From positions 806,001-870,000 of the forward strand of contig BRON01000004.1 of assembly GCA_024345305.1 (NCBI GenBank): 64,000 nucleotides of DNA, written 5' to 3'. The stretch is from Mrakia gelida. Its lineage: Eukaryota; Basidiomycota; Tremellomycetes; Cystofilobasidiales; Mrakiaceae. This document shows, piece by piece, positions 34,301-45,100 of the stretch; the stretch's first letter is position 1; each line of letters opens with the position of its first letter. Under the pieces are notes generated by a model. That model worked only from the letters and a program-made list of their open reading frames with translations. It did not search any database and was not told where the DNA came from. Position numbers and translations under genes: made by a program.

Positions 34301-34533
34301 CAAGATGCCCAAGAAGGTGAGTTTCTGAGCAATCTTTTTCTTTGTCGAGCTTTCCGAGAGCATGAATCGTCGTCGGAGCGCTCGGTGCTGACATCGTGGG
34401 TTCTTCGGTTTGGTCGCTACAGAGGAAGGAGAGGGAGGAGGACGTCCTCAGAGCGACTCTTCAAGCGAGCGCTGCTGCTGGAGCTTCCAAGGCGTCGGAG
34501 GAGAACGACGAGGAGGCCGCTATGAACGCTTGA
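31328..34533 (+). CDS. TRM1: tRNA (guanine26-N2)-dimethyltransferase
   Basis: SAM-dependent enzyme making m2,2G26 in tRNAs. The first exon has [20 protein letters not shown] and [14 protein letters not shown]. Later blocks are [20 protein letters not shown] (SAM motif), [60 protein letters not shown] then [28 protein letters not shown], a cysteine pair region ([20 protein letters not shown]) typical of the C-terminal Trm1 domain, and [15 protein letters not shown]. The tail is Lys/Glu-rich with KKRKERE, a likely nuclear signal. The stop is at 34531-34533. The preferred ATG is at 31328, but the frame is open upstream to an ATG at 31145, and the intervening segment includes [15 protein letters not shown], resembling a mitochondrial leader. 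Yeast Trm1 serves both nucleus and mitochondria, so two starts are plausible. Confidence 0.93.
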
Positions 34534-34875
34534 TAACGCTTCATAAGATTTGAATGTTTCTAAAAACGCTCTGTTGTCTCTGCGAAAGGACGAGACGAAG
34601 GAAAAGGGAAAGGAAAGCTCCCGACGAAGAGACTTTCGCGCGTCTCTGTCCGTCTCGTTTCGCGAAGCTCGCTATGTTTCCTGCAGATCCAGAAGTGATA
34701 TACAGAGAGGAGCTTGTCTGTAACTGAAAGACCGAAAAATTGTATCGGATTCGGTCGACGTTTGCTTTGGCATCACCGGTTGCTGGGGGCCGAAGCTTCT
34801 TTCTCTTCTCTTTCGCTTTTTCAGACCTCTGACCCTCAACCACATTCGTCGAGTCTCTCAATCTTTCATTTGGAC
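34534..34875. other. Gene-free spacer between TRM1 and F-box gene
   Basis: About 340 bp with TRM1 3' flank and pyrimidine-rich leader. Nothing else is recognised. Confidence 0.4.
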
Positions 34876-36716
34876 ATGGCTCCTCCTCCGACCTTGGAGA
34901 CTCTACCCTCAGAGGTTCGTACTTCGCTCTCCTCTCTCTACTCTTGATCGGGAAGCCATCGACGGCCTCGTTGACCTCCACTCCCTCCTTCCTTCCCCTC
35001 CCTCCCTCCCTCCAGCTCATCCTTCACACGCTCTCCTTCCTCCCCCTCGACGCCATCGCCAGCTTTTCGCAAACCTGCGTCTTCTTCTCCGAGCTCGTAT
35101 ACGGGGACAGCGACGGATCCCTCTGGAAAACGCTCTATCTCGCCTCGTTCGACGACCCGAGGACCGGGGCTTGGGACCTTCGACCTCCTCCTTCCGTCGA
35201 TGGATCAGCTCGCGCCAAGAGGCTCGCGCTGGAGAAGCAGGATCGGAGATATCAGTGGAGGGAGGGAGCTCGTCAGAGTGTGACGGCTCTGAGAGAATGG
35301 AAGGCTGGTAGGATGGATCTCGTACGGGCAGAGGTGAGCTCGCTCGGCCTTCCTCCTCTCCTTCCCCTCCCCCCCCCCCCTCTCTAGCTCTCGTCGAGAG
35401 ACTGACGGCTGCTTCTTGCTTGTCTGCTCTACTCACAGGCTGCCGACGTCGACCTTAACTATCGAGCTCTCCTCAACCTCCTCCTCACCGCTCCGCCAGC
35501 AGGCACTCCTTCGCTCAACCTACCCAAACTTGCCTCAGCCCTCCCCTCCTCCCTCCCAACTAGTCTTCACATGCTCCCCGATCAAACCCAACCCATCTAC
35601 CATCAACTCCTCGCCCACCTCATCCCTCTCCCCCTCCCCAAAGTTCATCGAGCCTACGAAATTGCCCTCAACGAAGCGCGGCAGATCGTCTACTCCCTCG
35701 CTGCCGCTCGCGGTTCGCTCGAGAACGGAAGTGGGCAGATCGACTGGAAGGTCGTTCACGCTCTGAACGTCGTGCAGCATTGGAACATGACTCGGGGGAT
35801 GGAAGGGCAGGTGTGGGATCCAGAGGAGACAGCCTTTGCTCCTTGGCCGTGGAGAGTCGAGCATTGCAGACCCACGCCGCCGAGGATGGAGACTTGGACG
35901 AGCGAAGAGAGCGTGGATTGGGATTGGGCTGGGATCGCTGGTGGGGAGTGGGTCGGGTGCTACTCGTTCATCGATTTCTCGGACTATATCACCTTGTGAG
36001 TTCTCCTGCCTCTTTCAAAACACGATTAGCTCGCGTTTCTCGTTCGCGTCGCCGACTCGTCTTTCCCTCTCTCGTGATGCTGACCTAGCTTCTGGAACCC
36101 TTTTCCCACGACAGTAACTACCCGGAGCTGACTAGACAACGAGGGAAACCCTCTTTGATGGGAGTAGAAGAAGCGGTACGTTGTCCTCGTCTCCCCTTTC
36201 TCACACTTTCGCGTCGTCTCACCCTCGCTCATCGCCTACCCCTCCCTTCCTCTCTTCTCCTTCCCATCCAGGTCGGCGACCTCATGCATCTCAACCTGGT
36301 CCCCACCTGCGCTCGACCGTCAACCTCCTCCTCGACCCTCCCTCGGATCCACTTCAGCGGCACGTCGAACTCACCAGTCCAGTCCGAGGTTCGAGGAAAC
36401 GCCCGACTCACGAACGACAGCCCTCCTCAAGTTCGAGTCACGTACGTCATCAGCTACGGAGGGTCGGAGAAGTGGAGGCTCGAAGGGATGCAGATGGGAG
36501 GGATTGGTGGGAAGAGAGGGATCGTAGGAATTTGGAGCGAGGCTCATCCTGGACCTCATTCGTTCGTCCTCTCCTCCTTTCGCCTGTCCTTCGAACGTCG
36601 CTCGATCCTGACGTTTTCCATCTATCTTCTCTTCTTTTCATAGTCCCAGCGGACCCTTCTACTTCTGGAAAAAGGAAGTAGCCTCGTCGGAGGAGGACAG
36701 CGAGTCGGAAATTTAG
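34876..36716 (+). CDS. F-box protein (basidiomycete-type with C-terminal beta domain)
   Basis: The first exon encodes MAPPPTLETLPSE and joins to LILHTLSFLPLDAIASFSQT then CVFFSELV, a good F-box (Skp1-binding) motif at residues 8-50. Downstream are LWKTLYLASFDDPRTGAWDL, a helical middle (VHRAYEIALNEARQIVYSLA), then WDWAGIAGGEWVGCYSFIDF and SDYITLNYPEL, and a beta-rich end VTYVISYGGSEKWRLEGMQM with GIVGIWSEAHPGPH and GPFYFWK. It ends in an acidic SSEEDSESEI, with the stop at 36714-36716. The C-terminal layout is one I know from uncharacterised basidiomycete F-box proteins; the substrate is unknown. This gene is not part of the short F-box-like paralogue family in the window: its motif and exon structure differ. 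Confidence 0.82.
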
Positions 36717-37156
36717 CGGTCGTCGACGCGACGAGGGGTTGTTGATCTTTTTCGTTTGTTTAGTTTTTTTGCTTCTGCTCTATCTCACGCCTTTTGATCT
36801 CCTCTCCGCCCTCTCATCGCCTTCTTCAACCTCAAAACCTTCCCTCTCACAGCAAAGGTGACGAACGAGGTTGCGCGATCAAGCAAGACCGCGGAGAGGA
36901 ACACAAGAATAGGAGACGAGGGAGCGTCGGGCTCGCCGTCCAAACTATTCAAAGGCTCCTCCTCCCTCGATCTGCTTCTCCTCTACATCAACCACCACTC
37001 CCACCCAACTCAACCAACCAGTCTACCAGTGAGCTCTCCCTCTTCTCCCAGCGAGCCAAGCTGAGCTGAGCTGACTCTCGGCTCGACCTCTTCTTCGATT
37101 CAGCCCTCCCATCTCCCTCCCACCCCTCCCTTTCCCTTTCACCTCAACACAGCACA
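36717..37156. other. Gene-free stretch, leader of the CipC-like gene
   Basis: Contains a possible 5' UTR intron (GTGAGC near 37030, GCTGAC near 37069, ATTCAG near 37105). No coding exon is recognised. Confidence 0.35.
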
Positions 37157-38513
37157 ATGGGACTTTTCGATTTCTTTGAAGGAGGACAGCAGCAAAACGC
37201 TTACTCTCAGGTCATCAACACCCCCGACGAGCACAAGGGCAAAATCTGTTCGTCTTTCAGCGCTCTCGAAAAAGTCGAAAGGTCAAGCTCGCTGACGTTT
37301 CGTTTCCTCTTCCCGTCCCTCTTTTGCCAGCTCACGAGCTCGTCGCTGGGGCTGCTGTTCGTCTCGTCTTCTGTCTTACCTCCTCTCCATCTTCAAGCTG
37401 ACCCTCGCGCCCTCTTCGCGCTCCTCTACAGTCTTTTGCTGCCGTTCGAGTGAGTCTCTCCTCACCTCGCCCACCTCTCGTCCTTTCGATCTCGAGCTCA
37501 TCGGCCGCCTTCCCCTTCTTCTTCCCCAGGCCTACGAGCAGCACCAGAAGGCTAACGGACAGCCCGCCAACCACGCTATGGCTCTGTGGGTCCTGCTGGC
37601 TCTGCCACTGCTCTTGCCGGCGATGCTATTTCGATGCTGACGTTTTCGTTTTCCTCGCTCGCGCCTTTTTTTGTCGTCGTCGATCATCAGGGAACGTTCG
37701 TTTCGATCCCTTTCCTGAGTTCCCCCATCTACCTGAGCTTCAGCTCATGCGCCTCTATCCTCTTCGTTTTCTTCATCCAGTCATCGCCGGGTTCGCTGGA
37801 GCTGAGGTCGACAAGTGAGTTCCACTTTCACCTCGTCGCGTCGCGTCTCTTTCCATTCCTTTTCCGCCCTCCCCGTTCTTCTCTTCAACTCTCTCTAACC
37901 TCCCCCTCTCCCTCTCCCTTTCCTTTCTCGCTAGGCTGATCGAAACCAAAGGTCTCGACCACATCGACGCTTACAAGGCGAAGCAGCAAGCCAAAGCTCA
38001 AGCCGTCGAAGCTCTTCACCAATCCGGCCAGTACTCGAACGAGCAGGGTTACTCTCGAGAGGGCAACTACGGGGGTCAGCAGCAACAGCAGCAGCAGTCC
38101 AACGGCGGAGGTGGAGGGGAGCAGCGAGGAGGAGGAGGAGGAGGACCTCACTGGGGGAACGAGGAGAGGGAGGTGAGTTCGTCGTTCGACGCGTCTCTTG
38201 TTCGTCACGTTCGTTCGAGTGTTGACCTCTCGGGTTTGGGTCTGTGCGTTTGCAGCACTTTCAAGGCGGAGGATACGAGGGAGGACGAGGCTACCAGGGT
38301 GGAGGAGGTGGGGGAGGAGGAGGATGGGGAGGAGGACCTCCCCATGAGAGCCGACGAGAGGAGAGGAGGGAGGAGCGACGGGAGGAGAGGTTTGAGGAGA
38401 GGAACGGTGGGTATGGCGGAGGAGGCTTCGAGGGGCGAGGTGAAGGAGGAGGATATGAAGGGCGAGGCGGAGGGGGAGGGTACGAGGGAGGAGGAGGAGG
38501 ACAGAGGTACTGA
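37157..38513 (+). CDS. CipC-like (DUF3759) protein with Gln- and RGG/Gly-rich tail
   Basis: The N-terminal ~100 residues match the fungal CipC / DUF3759 family: MGLFDFFEGGQQQNAYSQVI, then SHELVAGAA, SFAAVRAYEQHQKANGQPAN, LELIAGFAGAEVDKLIETKG. The family is known from stress- and host-response studies, without a defined biochemical function. Exons are very short: 37331-37356 (26 nt), 37431-37448 (18 nt) and a 5-nt exon at 37691-37695 (GGAAC). The last supplies the residues that make AMALELIAG match the family spacing. After YKAKQQAKAQAVEALHQ comes a Gln run and then about 110 residues dominated by Gly with GGY, GGR and RREERREER segments, like RNA-binding RGG tails. Most family members are short and lack such a tail, so this looks like a lineage extension. 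The stop is at 38511-38513. Confidence 0.85.
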
Positions 38514-38785
38514 GCTGGTTCTGAAGTCGCCTTTGCTTTTCGACGTCGTCCGACTCTTCTCTGATGTTCTTTCCGAACGAAGAGTTGTCGAGAGAGTGGG
38601 TTGGAGTCTTTTCGGAGACGTGAAAGACATGGAAAAGAGAATACAAAGTCATGAATCGACCGAGCGAGCTAGCGACGAAAGCAAAGCAAACCCCAACCTC
38701 GTCCGCGTCTCTTCGCGATCTCGTTCTCAGAACAAAGCGAACGTCTAGTACAACCCAACTCCAACTCCATCGCCTCCTCATCTTT

Positions 38786-41002
38786 CTAGGGTTCCGGCAC
38801 GTAAGGCTCGATCAACATCTGTTTGGGACGAGGACGAGGACGAAGTCAGCGAGACGCGAACGCGAACAAAACGACCACGAGCGCGACGACGAGACCGAGA
38901 CTCTCTCTCTCGTGGAAAGAAGGGAAGGAGTAAAGTTCTCACCTTACTGAACTCCTTAATCTTATCCGCCCCTCTAACCTCCTCCGTCTTGAGTGGAAGC
39001 TTGACGATGTGGAAGTCGGCTCCGTAAAGATCGTAGGCTTCGAGGAGGTACTTCTGCTGCATCGCCTGACGAACGGAGCAGTGCTCGCAGTTGGATCCTG
39101 AACGATGAGACGCGAAACAAGAGGAAGGAGAGGGGACGTCAGTTGCGGATCGAAGTAAAGGAGGGTGAGGAGGGACGCGTCGACGAGTTCGACAAGAACG
39201 AGGGAGAGAGAGGGAAGGAAGGGGATGCGGGCGACTCACCCTCCTTGGGGTACAAAAGCTGGTTGATGACGATGTTGTGGGTATCGATCTCGTAGTTGGT
39301 GAGCTCCTGAATCAGACGCTCGGTCTCGTACAGCGACAAGAACTCGGAGATGGCGACGCAGACGAAGGTGGTTTTGTCCTGGACCGATCAACGAGACAAA
39401 GACGGAACACATGTTAGCGAGGACGAAGATGGAGGAGGAGGAGAGGAGAGGGCAAGGGGCAAGATAGACAAGAGAACGAGGAGACGAGAGAGCGAGTTAG
39501 ACTCACGGGATCCGTGAACTGAGTGTTGACCTCCTGGATAACAGCTCGCATCGAATCCAGCTTAGCGAACATATCCTCCTGAGGTGCTCCTCCCCCTCCC
39601 ATCATGCTGGTCATCTGAAAATGATAGGAAACGGTTCGAGATCAGCGAAACGAACGAGTCGATAGAACGCGAAGCTCCGTCTCGTCTCGACGAAGAGCTC
39701 GAGCTTGGGGAAGGATGAATCGGGGAGGGTGAAACGTACCTGCGCAAGCATAGGACCGAACCTTCCTCCGAGAGCGGAGAGCTTTCCGAGAGCCTTGTCG
39801 AGAACGGAGGGGAAGGAGAGGAATCGAAGAGTGTGACCTGTGGGAGCGGTGTCGAAGACGATGACTTCGAACTCCATGGATTTGACGTGCCTGTGAGAGA
39901 GGGGAGGAGAAGGGAGGTCTGTCAGTTCGGTCTTCCGATCTGTGATGAGCCTCCTTGCTCGAGCGAGGCAGCGGCACGAAGAGAGGAGCGACGAGAGGGG
40001 AGGAGTCGACCCGGGCTGCTACTCACTTCATGACCTCAGCGAAACCCATAGCCTCGTCCACACCAGGGATAGCGAACGCGAGATCCTGCATCATGGACTG
40101 CATAGCTCCTCCTCCAGCGTCGGCTGCGACCCACCGAAACGAAGACGAAAGTCAGCTCAAAGACGAAAGCTCGCGAGCTCAACCAAACGAGATTGATCTC
40201 TTCGGACGAACAGTTATCAATCATCTCCTGGATGGAACCTGTAGGGTCAATCTCCATGGCGTAGAGATTCGAGTAGCCGTTGACCTTGGTGGCGTCCTGA
40301 GATCGTTGCAAAGCCACGGAAGCGACAGGTCAGAACAAACGAGGGAGAGGAGGAGGCGAAGGGAAGGAGATTGAGGTTGAGCTGACCTTGTTGAACTTCT
40401 GTCCGAAGGCGTCTGAGAGGTTGTGGGCTGGGTCGGTGGACTACACCATCAAGAGGAGACTGGAATGAGCTTTGTGAGGGGGAGATGGAAGATGGAGGGG
40501 AGAGCTGAGGAACGAACGATGAGGAGGACGGATTCTCGACAAGCGGCGAGTTGGGTTGCTAGCGAACAGGACGTCGTCGTTTTACCTAAGGAGAAGGAGG
40601 AGGATGTCAGCTTGATATGTAGAGCGAGTCGAGATGAGACTGGAGGACTAACCTACCCCTCCCTTTCCACCTGAGAGAGCGAGAGAGACGAGAGAAGGAA
40701 GGGGCGAGAGGTCAGCTTCATTGTCCTCGTCGTTCGAGCTCATGTTCATCGCTCATCCTTCAGCCCTGAGCAGGAGACGCACCACAGAAAATCCACTACA
40801 GACGAAGGCGCAAGAGAGAACGAGGATAAGTCAGTTTCGACATCAAGGAAAGACGAGACGAGGGAAGGAAGTCGAGGTGATGGCGAGGAGGAGGGTGTGA
40901 GCTCACCTTCAACGAGCGCTGATCCAAGATGTTCTGAAGCGTGGGAGGGAGCATGTCTTCCTCGGCTTCCATCAGCTGTGTTGAGATCGTAGGCTCGGCC
41001 AT
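38786..41002 (-). CDS. GET3: Guided-entry-of-tail-anchored-proteins ATPase Get3
   Basis: Cytosolic ATPase that receives tail-anchored membrane proteins and delivers them to the ER Get1/2 receptor. The ATG at 41002 opens [20 protein letters not shown]. The P-loop CGGKGGVGKTTTS is assembled from exon ends plus two tiny exons, 40783-40795 (13 nt) and 40653-40670 (18 nt). Then follow [17 protein letters not shown] (switch I), [14 protein letters not shown], the hydrophobic client groove region [39 protein letters not shown] (switch II), the Met-rich [36 protein letters not shown] and the zinc CxxC in SNCEHCSVR. It ends IEPYVPEP, with the stop at 38786. The family match is close throughout and the length is normal. 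Confidence 0.95.
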
Positions 41003-41152
41003 CGTGTTTTGAAGATTGTAGAAGGTGGAGGAAAGACAAAGGTGAGGTGATGGGTGTTTGAAGGGAGGCAGAGGGAGGGAGGGAGGGAGAAGGAACGAGA
41101 AGCGTGGAGAAAGGGCTCAAGCTGGATGAAAGGCCGCGCCTTCAGTTCCTGA

Positions 41153-41560
41153 CTAGACTTTCACAAAACCTCGTCGGACTAGGCGTACATCAGCGAGTAA
41201 AGAGAAGGATTGTCTAAGCTGAAGCTGTGGAGAAGAGAGAGGGAGAAGAGGAGGAAGGACGGAGTGAGCTCGGGAAGTCAGCGTCGTCTCGGCGGCTCTG
41301 ACCTCGTTTCTGAGTGTCTGAGCGAAGATTTTCGGCTCAAACTTCTGGAGGTGGTAGCCTAGTGTTGTCTCGAGCGCCTCCAGCAGAAACTTTCGAGAAG
41401 AAATCTTTGGGGGCGGAACAGGAGGGGGAGGAAGTGCCGAATGAAGCTCAACGATCGTTGTTCCCTTCTTCGCCAGTTTTATCTCTCCAGAAATCTCCTC
41501 ATCTCTAGTCTTTCGGATTACCATAGACTGGAGCATGTAGGAGAGCAATCCATGTATCAT
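41153..41560 (-). CDS. Small unknown protein
   Basis: Two - strand exons joined across a GTCAGA...CACAG intron with a GCTGAC motif. The predicted product is about 110 residues, starting MIHGLLSYMLQSMVIRKTRD (a later Met at MLQSM is possible). It continues through VELHSALPPPPVPPPK and KFLLEALETTLGYHLQKFEP to ADVRLVRRGFVKV, with the stop at 41153. It has a proline run in the middle and a helical segment after it. I do not recognise it. It ends 150 bp upstream of the GET3 start in the same orientation, and its promoter would be shared with the BET gene to the right. Upstream exons cannot be excluded. Confidence 0.45.
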   Translation of the reverse strand: MIHGLLSYMLQSMVIRKTRDEEISGEIKLAKKGTTIVELHSALPPPPVPPPKISSRKFLLEALETTLGYHLQKFEPKIFAQTLRNEVRAAETTLTSRAHSVLPPLLPLSSPQLQLRQSFSLLADVRLVRRGFVKV

Positions 41561-42104
41561 TCATGCTCTAGCAACATTGTGTCGGTCACAGCGAGCTCGA
41601 ACCGTATCGAGCGTCCTTCCTTCGAGCTCTTCCTCCTCCAGCTTCTCCTTCGCCCCCAACAGCCACGCCAAGCTCCAGCTCCGTACCGAACATCCAAGGG
41701 AAGCTGATGATGCATCGAAAGGCGAAGAATAGCAGCCAGGAGTCGCGGCAGAGCTGTCGGAAAGGGAAAAGAGAAGGGAAGAGGAGGGGAGGAGAGGGCG
41801 AGCTCGAACAGGGCTGCTTCGAACCGCGCTCCGCTCTCACGCCGAGGCCGCACGAGAAGAAAAATAAAAACTGGTCCACCTCCTTCAGAAAGCAGAGGCC
41901 TGCCAGGCCCCGAGTAGAGAGCAGCAATTTTCCTATAAGGATGGATTGGGTTCGACGACTGCGCTTGAGTGAGATCTGACTCCGAAAGTACAAAGGCACT
42001 TTTCGAGCGACGTGCGAGTTCCCTTCTCTTTCTACCATCCCTTCTTTCTCCCATTAGCATCCATCCACCTTCTCACTCATCCAACTTCACCTCTACGTGC
42101 CAGT
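41561..42104. other. Gene-free divergent region upstream of the BET gene
   Basis: No coding exon recognised. Overlapping open frames on both strands are compositional. The segment 41870-41950 is comparatively AT-rich (AATAAAAAC, TTTTCCTATAAGG) and may include promoter elements. Confidence 0.4.
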
Positions 42105-45100
42105 ATGGATTCCCAGTTCCCTCCCATTCCCCCCGCGGTCGCACCTGTCGTGGTTGAGGCGTCAGCTTCGTTCGAATCCAAAGAGGAAGGAGGAATGCCA
42201 TCGCCAGCGCCTCTCCCTCCCACCGTCGAGCTCGCGTCCTTCCCTTCGATTCAACCCCCTCCCATCCAACAAGAAGTCCTCCCTTCCTCCCATCCAGAAC
42301 CCTTATCGGTCTCCCAGATGGTCGCTTCCCCAGTCCAACCCATCATCCAACCTCCTTCGCCACCACAGGTCATGGAGGTCCAACAGGAGCAGTCGCACGA
42401 GCCTGAGCCCATGGACACGTCGGAAGGTCCCACTCCTCCCTCCTTTGCTCCCTCAACCTCCCTTCAACCTCAACCTCAGCAACCTCCTCAACCTTCCTTC
42501 TCCCCATCTCCCATCCCTCAACCTCCTTCCCCTGCTCCTGCTCCTCCTCAAGCTCAAGTCGTCGAGGCTCCCATCGCTCAATACCAGGCTCCCTCTCCGC
42601 TTCCGGCGATCATCCACCAACCCCCTCCCTTTCCTCCTCAGCAATTCGAAGCTCCTCCTCCTCCTCCCACTCAGGAATACGCGCCAGCACCCGTCGTCCA
42701 AGAGGCTCCTCCCCCTCCTCCTCCCGCTCAAGCACCCGCACCCGAGCCTTCAGCCTACCTCCCTCCTCCCATCCAAGCCGAGCGAGAGATCATCTCTCCT
42801 CAGCCTCAGGTTCCCTCCTCGTCGGTTCAACCTTCGTCGATGAACGGATACGACCAGCAGCAGCACTCCATCCCTACTCCTCCTCCCACCGTCCACGAGC
42901 AGGAGCAGCAACAGGCACCTTCGACGTCGTTCCCCGTCGTCGCGGCGCCTCCTCCTCAGGTCGAACCCTCAGCTCCTGCTCCTCTTCCTCTCAGCAACTA
43001 CTACCAACCTCCTCCTCCTCCTCCTCCTCAGGTCGAGGCTCAGGTCCCTCCCCCTCCTCCCCAGCAACAACAGCAGCAGTACGCTCCTCCTCCTCAGCAA
43101 CAGCAGCAGCAGCAGAACGGATACCCTCTCCCTCCTCCTCCAGCGGACCTTCCTCCCTCCCACCCTCTCGCTCCTCCTCCCGCGCCCTTCCCAGCAGCCT
43201 TCCCCACCCCAGCGGAGACGACCTTCGACCCTGTCGCCCCTGCCCCCGCCGCTTACGTGCCGGCGAGCACCTCCGGATCGTTGAAGAGGGAGTACTCGGA
43301 GGAGGTTGGAGAGGCTCATCAGCAGCATCTCCTCCAGCAGCAGCAGCAGAATTATGGAGGAGCGTACCAGGCTCCTGTCGCTAAGAGAGCTAAGGTCGAA
43401 GGTGTGAGTACACATTTCCCTCTTTCTCTTCTCCTTCTCTCTTATTTATTGGCTTGGGTTGGGAATGAGCAGAAGACGAGGACGTTTCGCGCTGGCTTTG
43501 GTGTCGAACGAGGGACGTAGACGCGTCAAGAGAGCGGAGCTAGAAGAGGAGAGGGCAGGACGAGCTTGTGGGAGGACTGTTTCCGTCGTTGTTATTCGAG
43601 AGAGAACTTGGAGAGGGAGCCCGACGTGGGCTTTCCTCCCCCTTGCATCAAGGTTTCTTCTCACAGACGAGACGAATCGCACCCCCAACTCGACCATCTA
43701 CCAACCCACCTCCTTCCTTTCTTCCTTTGATTTTGTTCTTGTTTTTCGTTCCTTCCTACCAAACATCTCGAAACGTTCTCGTCGCTTGACCCAACCCCGA
43801 GGCTGACTCTCGTTTCTCTCCTCCCCACCTTCGTTTCCTTTCCACCCTCTTCGTTTACTCTTCGTTTCTTCGTCTCGTTCCTCCTCGTCCCTTCCCTTTA
43901 CCCTTCACCCTTTCGCCTTGTTTTCCTCTCCTCCAGCAGGCTCCCTCCGCTCCCCTCTCCGCCGCCCAACAAAAGTTCTTCCTCTCGACCGTTCGTTCGC
44001 TCAAGAAGATGCGCGAAGCCTTCGCCTTCCAGGCTCCCGTCGATCCCATCGCGCTCGGAATCCCTCACTACTTCCAGATCGTCCAGCACCCGATGGATCT
44101 CACCACGCTCGAGTACAAGCTCGCCGCTTCAGGACCCAAGCCCAAGGGACGAACCGACAAGGGGAAGTACGCCAACAAGGACGAGGTCGTGCTCGATTTC
44201 GATCGAGTCTGGAACAACTCGGTTAGGTTCAACGGTCCCGACCATCTCGTCTCGCTCGCTGGGTTGAAGTTGGAGGAGGCGTTCGACAAGGCGATGAGGG
44301 GATGCCCTCCTGACGAGGTGGTGAGTGGCTCGTCTCGTCTTCGCGAGCTCGCGTCTTCCTCTCGTCCGTCACTGACCTCGTCGTTTCCTTCTCTCCCTCT
44401 TCTTCAGTTCCGACCTCCTCCCCCTCCTCCCGTCCAACAAGCCTACCAAGCCTACCCTCCCAACCCTTACGGTCAAGCTCAACCTCAGGCTCCCGCTCCT
44501 CCCGCCAACCCTACCGCTCGACGAGCTTCGGTCTCGAACGGAGCTCCTGCTCCTCGACGAAACTCGGAGGTCGACGGTCGACCCAAGCGAGAGATCCACG
44601 CTCCCGTCTCGAAGGATCTTGGATGGACCGAAGGAGGATCGAACGGAGGAGGAGGAGGAGGAGGATCGACGAGGAGGAAGAGCGGTGGTGGAGGAGGAGG
44701 GAAGAAGAAGCAGGGAGACGAGCAGATGAGGTACCTCAAGAAGGAGTTGACGGATTTGGTGACCAAGAAGCAGTACTACGAGTTGGCTTTCCCCTTCATG
44801 TACCCTGTCGGTGAGTCTTTGCCTTCCCTCTTGGCTCTTGTCTTGAGAAGCCGTCGCGTTCGTTCGACGAACCCTCGAGCTGACCCTTCGCTTTTCTTTC
44901 CCAACAGATCCCATCGCTCTCAACATCCCCGACTACCCCAAGATCGTCAAGCGACCCATGGATCTCTCCACCATCCGACAGAACCTCGCCGACAACTACT
45001 ACGACGACCCTCAAGAGGTTCACTCGGACGTCAAGCTCATGTTCAAGAACTGCTACCTCTTCAACCCTCCCGGAACCCCCGTCGCCGCCGCTGGAAAGGC

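Noticed and set aside
42251..43415. - strand frames opposite the Pro/Gln exon of the BET gene
   Set aside because: Produced by the CCT/CAG repeats. Low-complexity Arg/Gly/Leu runs only.
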